Assembly: GCF_037782385.1 (NCBI RefSeq)
Contig: NZ_JBBEXD010000001.1
Coordinates: forward strand, 930,001-994,000
Source of the DNA: Ascidiimonas meishanensis
GTDB lineage: Bacteria; Bacteroidota; Bacteroidia; Flavobacteriales; Flavobacteriaceae
Direction: 5' to 3'
DNA length: 64,000 bases
This document shows positions 60,546 through 64,000 of the stretch, in pieces. Numbering within the stretch: the first letter of the stretch is position 1; each line of letters begins with the position of its first letter. Below the pieces are notes generated by a model. That model was given only the letters and a program-made list of their open reading frames with translations, was not told the DNA's origin and searched no databases. The translations under genes and the position numbers were made by a program.

Positions 60546-62951
60546 ATGAAAAAATTAGTAATGCTTATCGCATTGTTATCATGCTATGCGATACTTGCAC
60601 AAACCGCTCCGGTAGAGCCAATTCGTATTGGTACTGTTTCCGGGAAAGTAATAGACAATATCCTTAAACAACCTGTGAGTTATGCTGCAGTTGTAATTAA
60701 ATCACTTGCAGACCAAAGTACTATTACTGGTGGAATTACAAAAGAAGATGGATCTTTTCAAATTGAAAAACTTCCTGAGGGCAAAATGATTCTTGAAATC
60801 CAATTTATAGGTTATAAGACCTTTAAAAAAGAAATAGAAATATCCAGACAAAATAGAGATCTCAATCTGGGCATCATCATCATTGAAGAGGAGGTTGCCG
60901 CGCTAGAAGGAGTAGAAGTTATTGCAGAGAGATCTACTATTGAACAAAAAATAGACAGAAAGGTAATAAATGTAGGTAAAGACCTTACCACTGCCGGAGC
61001 TACAGCGGCAGATATTATGAACAATATTCCTTCTGTAAATGTAGATCAACAAACGGGAAACATCACCTTGAGGGGAAATTCTAATGTGCGAGTTATGGTA
61101 GATGGTAAGCTCTCCAATGTTCCAATTGCACAGCTGCTTCAACAGATACCATCTTCTTCTATAAAAAGCATTGAGCTCATTACCAATCCCTCAGCAAAAT
61201 ACAATCCAGAAGGAATGAGCGGTATTATTAACATTGTGCTTCACCGTAATGCAAACATTGGTTTCAACGGAACTATAAACATGGGATTAACTCAAGGAAT
61301 AGAAGCAAAATTCAATACATCTCTAGATCTTAATTACCGTAATGGCAAATTTAATGTGTATGGAAATATTGGTACCAATATAGGAAAGTACATCAATGAT
61401 GGGCATATTTTTAGAGTAGTAGAAAATTCGGAACAATTTTTTGATTTCTTCAACAACAATAAATCGTATTTGTATAAAATAGGATTTGACTTCTACATTA
61501 ATGATAAAAATACTTTTTCGTTTTTCACCAACCAGAATATTTTTGATGGGAATGGTAGAGGTATTACAGATATTAGATATTACAATGGCGATTTCCCTGA
61601 TGAAAAACAGTTTTTCAACAATATCAACTCAAATCAGAGTGAGCAATACAATTTTGATTATAAATTAGAGCTCGAAAAAGAAGGTCATAGTATTGAGCTG
61701 GAGGTTGATTATAACCGATTCAGCAGTAACGAAGATGCCGGTTTTGACTTTGAAGGAGGCACCGGAATTATTCCAGATTACAAAGATTTTGTTGACACAA
61801 AAAGAGATCAGACTTTTGTTAATCTTGATTATGTAAATCCGTTATCAGAAAAATCAAAACTAGAAGCTGGATTAGAAGCTCGTTATTTCAATACGAATGT
61901 GGACTATGAATCAACAGGGCTTACCTTTAATTCTAATGGGGTGCTTAGACCTACTCCGGACACGGAATTTGATTACAAAATGGATATTTACTCAGCGTAT
62001 GCAACATTTGGTCAGAATTTTGAAAAATGGTCTTATCAGGTAGGTGTGCGCGTGGAAGATGTACAAGTAAAAGCAGATACAAATGTTGTGCGTGCTTTTA
62101 CAGATAAATACACGCAGATATACCCATCAGCATTCATCACATACAAACCCTCAGACGAGAATCAATATCAAATAAGTGTGAGCAGAAGAGTAGATAGACC
62201 AGGGCTTGAGCAGGTAAATCCAATACGTGAATGGGCAACTCCTCTTATTTCATCGTTTGGAAACCCACAACTTATTCCGCAATTCACAAACTCTATTGAA
62301 AGTAATTACACCCGAAGACTTAAAAAGGGAAGCATTACTGCAGGAATCTTTTATCGCAGAATTGAAGATGAAATCAACAGAGCTGTCTATTTAGATGAAT
62401 TAGATGAAAATAAATTGATACTTACTTTTGACAATTTTGATAATAATTCATCGTATGGTTTTGAGTTATCTAGTAATTATAAACCCACAAAATGGTGGAA
62501 TTTTAATGCCAGTTTTGATTTTTTCTCCCAAAAACAAAGGGGATTTGTAGGAACAGAACAGGTGGAAATTAACAATACTGCCTGGAATGCTCGTATGAAT
62601 AATAATTTTATAGCAACCAAGAAACTAACTTTCTCTGTTTTTGGTTTTTACAGAGGCACCAACAAAACCTTACAGTTTGAGATGAAGCCTATGTATTTTG
62701 TAAACTTAGGGGCGCGTTACTCTTTTGCAGAACGCAAAGGCACTATTAGTTTTAATTTGAACGATATTTTTAACACCATGCAGTTTGCTTTTGACGGGCA
62801 GCGGCCTTTTAGACAAGTTGGAGACTTTAATTGGGAAAGCAATACTATTTATGTAGGCCTTTCTTATAGATTTGGTAGTGGTAAAAACAGGGCGTTACGA
62901 AGAAAAAACAGAGATGATAATACCAAGAGAGGAAGTGGGGGTATTTTATAA
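60546..62951 (+). CDS. TonB-dependent outer membrane receptor
   Basis: An 801-residue outer membrane protein with signal peptide (KKLVMLIALLSCYAILAQ). A CarboxypepD_reg-like domain (about 30-115, SGKVIDNILKQPVSYAAVV) precedes the plug (VDQQTGNITLRGNSNVRVMV, 185-204 approx.) and a C-terminal barrel of about 570 residues of the OMP_b-brl_3 type, ending in FGSGKNRALRRKNRDD. No SusD partner follows, so it is not a SusC/D pair; it could take up siderophores, peptides or vitamins. The final residues are basic, not an aromatic barrel end, which suggests a C-terminal extension. Confidence 0.9.
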   Translation: MKKLVMLIALLSCYAILAQTAPVEPIRIGTVSGKVIDNILKQPVSYAAVVIKSLADQSTITGGITKEDGSFQIEKLPEGKMILEIQFIGYKTFKKEIEISRQNRDLNLGIIIIEEEVAALEGVEVIAERSTIEQKIDRKVINVGKDLTTAGATAADIMNNIPSVNVDQQTGNITLRGNSNVRVMVDGKLSNVPIAQLLQQIPSSSIKSIELITNPSAKYNPEGMSGIINIVLHRNANIGFNGTINMGLTQGIEAKFNTSLDLNYRNGKFNVYGNIGTNIGKYINDGHIFRVVENSEQFFDFFNNNKSYLYKIGFDFYINDKNTFSFFTNQNIFDGNGRGITDIRYYNGDFPDEKQFFNNINSNQSEQYNFDYKLELEKEGHSIELEVDYNRFSSNEDAGFDFEGGTGIIPDYKDFVDTKRDQTFVNLDYVNPLSEKSKLEAGLEARYFNTNVDYESTGLTFNSNGVLRPTPDTEFDYKMDIYSAYATFGQNFEKWSYQVGVRVEDVQVKADTNVVRAFTDKYTQIYPSAFITYKPSDENQYQISVSRRVDRPGLEQVNPIREWATPLISSFGNPQLIPQFTNSIESNYTRRLKKGSITAGIFYRRIEDEINRAVYLDELDENKLILTFDNFDNNSSYGFELSSNYKPTKWWNFNASFDFFSQKQRGFVGTEQVEINNTAWNARMNNNFIATKKLTFSVFGFYRGTNKTLQFEMKPMYFVNLGARYSFAERKGTISFNLNDIFNTMQFAFDGQRPFRQVGDFNWESNTIYVGLSYRFGSGKNRALRRKNRDDNTKRGSGGIL

Positions 62952-62963
62952 TGTATAAATATG

Positions 62964-63011
62964 ATCTTAGCAATTTTTATAGTTGATGGTTAGTTTTTTA
63001 ATTGCTAAGAT
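62964..63011 (+). terminator. upstream hairpin after the TonB receptor gene
   Basis: A 12-base inverted repeat ATCTTAGCAATT (62964-62975) / AATTGCTAAGAT (63000-63011) with a 24-base loop directly precedes the main terminator. It lacks its own T tract and may stabilise the mRNA end. Confidence 0.5.
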
Positions 63012-63014
63012 TTA

Positions 63015-63049
63015 AAAATCCGAAGAGAAATTTCTCTTCGGATTTTTTT
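63015..63049 (+). terminator. Rho-independent terminator of the TonB receptor gene
   Basis: A perfect palindrome AATCCGAAGAGAAA and its complement (extended by A/T) followed by T residues. Confidence 0.92.
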
Positions 63050-63095
63050 ATTCCATTCATTAATCGTAATATTGCTATATAGACATAAACAAATC

Positions 63096-63431
63096 ATGGG
63101 AATTACAAAAACTTCAATTTATACAGATGCGCAGAATGATCTTGCACTCCTTGCAAAAGCGATAGCCCACCCTGCAAGAATTGCAATTCTGCAACACATT
63201 ATAAAAACACAGGCCTGTATTTGCGGAGATCTTGTGAATGAGATTGGATTAGCCCAGCCAACCATTTCACAACATCTAAAAGAACTTAAGCATGCCGAAA
63301 TTATTAAAGGTTCCGTAGAAGGCACCAGTATTTGCTATTGCATTAATACCCAAAAATGGAATCAAATAAAAACTCAATTTTCTAATTTTTTTGAGACATT
63401 TAAAACCGATAACAGCACAAATTGTTGTTGA
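63096..63431 (+). CDS. arsR: ArsR family metalloregulator
   Basis: A 111-residue winged-helix repressor. The core LAKAIAHPARIAILQHI (19-35), ICGDLVNEIGLAQPTISQHL (recognition helix region about 42-61) and ELKHAEIIKG are typical. Cys41 and Cys43 in TQACICGDL and the CC pair at the end (110-111) are candidates for As(III) binding. It would repress its own operon until arsenite binds. The start is the ATG at 63096; a TTG further upstream is a poor alternative. arsI and arsC follow at once, which supports the call. Confidence 0.92.
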   Translation: MGITKTSIYTDAQNDLALLAKAIAHPARIAILQHIIKTQACICGDLVNEIGLAQPTISQHLKELKHAEIIKGSVEGTSICYCINTQKWNQIKTQFSNFFETFKTDNSTNCC

Positions 63432-63460
63432 ATAATTCCTTATAATAAATTTTAATACTT

Positions 63461-63958
63461 ATGAAAACAAACACATTTCCGCGGATGCATGCATCTTTAT
63501 ATGTAAGCAATCTCGCCGCTACAATTAATTTTTATACCGCATTTTTTGGCAAACCCGCCGACAAAATAAAGTCTGGATATGCAAAATATATTCTTGAAGA
63601 ACCTTCTTTAATCATCTCATTTATAGAAAATCCGGAAAGGGTTCAGGCAAATTTTGGTCACTTTGGTTTTCAAGTTGCTACTAAGGAAGCGCTTGAAAAA
63701 AGACTTGAAATTGCTAAAAATTATAACCTTATAGATCGCGTTGAAACTGGCACCGCTTGTTGTTATGCAGTACAGGATAAGTTTTGGGTTAATGACCCAG
63801 ATAATGTGCAATGGGAAGTTTACTATTTTCATGAAGATGCAGAATTCAATGACCCCAAATATGAGTTATCAGATACCAGCGCTTGCTGCCTGCCCGCAGA
63901 AGAAAAGGAAACTAATATAGCAACTTCAGACTGCACTTCTGATTGTGCCTGTAATTAA
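63461..63958 (+). CDS. arsI: ArsI/CadI-like VOC metalloenzyme
   Basis: A 165-residue protein of the vicinal oxygen chelate fold. Probable Fe ligands are His10 (RMHASLYV), His67 (GHFGF) and Glu119 (QWEVYYF); the vicinal cysteines Cys100-Cys101 in ETGTACCYAVQDKFWV are the As(III)-binding pair of C-As lyases. ArsI removes methyl or aryl groups from trivalent organoarsenicals; CadI is the cadmium-induced relative. The C-terminal tail is cysteine-rich (CCLPAEEKET, TSDCTSDCACN), as in many family members. Whether the substrate is methylarsenite or only inorganic metal stress is relieved cannot be decided here. Confidence 0.9.
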   Translation: MKTNTFPRMHASLYVSNLAATINFYTAFFGKPADKIKSGYAKYILEEPSLIISFIENPERVQANFGHFGFQVATKEALEKRLEIAKNYNLIDRVETGTACCYAVQDKFWVNDPDNVQWEVYYFHEDAEFNDPKYELSDTSACCLPAEEKETNIATSDCTSDCACN

Positions 63959-63973
63959 ATCATTTATAACTTT

Positions 63974-64000
63974 ATGAAGAAAAATATTTTGGTCTTATGC
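63974..64000 (+). CDS. arsC: start of arsenate reductase (low-molecular-weight phosphatase type), partial
   Basis: The first nine codons, MKKNILVLC, before the window ends. This is the usual start of ArsC and related low-molecular-weight tyrosine phosphatases, where the next residues form the P-loop C-x5-R. The position 15 bases after arsI and the arsR-arsI context support arsC. Nine residues alone would not be enough for the call. Confidence 0.65.

Noticed and set aside
60546..62951. SusC/SusD polysaccharide utilisation locus
   Set aside because: The TonB-dependent receptor has no SusD gene, no sugar-processing neighbours, and an OMP_b-brl_3-type barrel; next genes are arsenic resistance.
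1..64000. CRISPR arrays, tRNA and rRNA genes, insertion sequence transposases, phage genes
   Set aside because: Reading all gaps between genes showed no regularly spaced repeats, no cloverleaf with a recognisable T-arm, and no transposase or integrase motifs. Weak candidates cannot be excluded without software.

Overview
The window is a low-GC chromosomal segment of a member of the Flavobacteriaceae (phylum Bacteroidota). Four things point there: (1) many upstream regions carry the Bacteroidota -7 promoter element TAnnTTTG instead of a sigma70 box, and Shine-Dalgarno sites are mostly absent; (2) family-specific genes are present, such as the PUR-type DUF3276 protein, DUF4295, a long NusB with an N-terminal extension, FAS1 lipoproteins and a TonB-dependent receptor with a C-terminal barrel; (3) gene neighbourhoods such as pyrG-yidC, rpmB-rpmG-DUF4295-ftsY and nusB-DUF1573-yajC are ones I associate with this family; (4) lipoprotein signals end in SCSS-type lipoboxes. 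The genus cannot be fixed from the sequence alone.

Layout: 0-3.6 kb holds an envelope glycosylation cluster (end of a GT2 polyprenyl-phosphate glycosyltransferase, a double LAB_N membrane protein, an ArnT-like GT83 transferase, a conserved membrane protein, and a PAP2 phosphatase on the other strand). 3.6-16.4 kb is mixed housekeeping and metabolism (MATE exporter, mazG, LRR lipoprotein, CIA30 protein, NYN-LOTUS protein, rluF, cold shock protein, pyrD, pepT, DinB-like and DUF1801 proteins, a Tat-exported Gfo/Idh/MocA oxidoreductase). 16.5-27.4 kb carries yajC-DUF1573-nusB, an amino acid dehydrogenase, an ABC exporter, a PUR protein, a large M14 metallopeptidase with an SH3 protein, a nitronate monooxygenase-like enzyme and mnmA. 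27.7-32.4 kb is an accessory island with three FAS1 (fasciclin) lipoproteins and a decaying HEIGH-type metallopeptidase gene whose 3' end runs into a dispersed repeat. 32.4-42.3 kb holds yidC, pyrG, a lipocalin-like lipoprotein, a gene-free stretch of about 830 bases with a MITE-like repeat, then DUF922-OsmC-LysM/receptor-guaA. 42.4-58.5 kb holds a GH65 enzyme, rimO, a group of secreted hydrolases, ftsY-DUF4295-rpmG-rpmB, cinA-Hpt-FAH-exonuclease, a stand-alone BLUF photoreceptor, a 2-oxoacid dehydrogenase E2 subunit and recR. 58.6-64 kb holds a sodium symporter, a CoA-binding protein, a TonB-dependent receptor, and the start of an arsenic resistance operon (arsR, arsI-like, and the first 9 codons of arsC).

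I found no rRNA, tRNA, CRISPR array or transposase gene by eye. No obviously unprecedented multi-gene system is present. The most unusual material is the repeat family (about 37156-37628 and about 30040-30314), the eroded peptidase gene next to it, terminator-like hairpins with no upstream gene, and -7 promoter elements placed so close to start codons (guaA, recR) that leaderless or nearly leaderless transcripts are predicted. These -7 elements also decide several start codons, and I trimmed several genes to the first ATG downstream.
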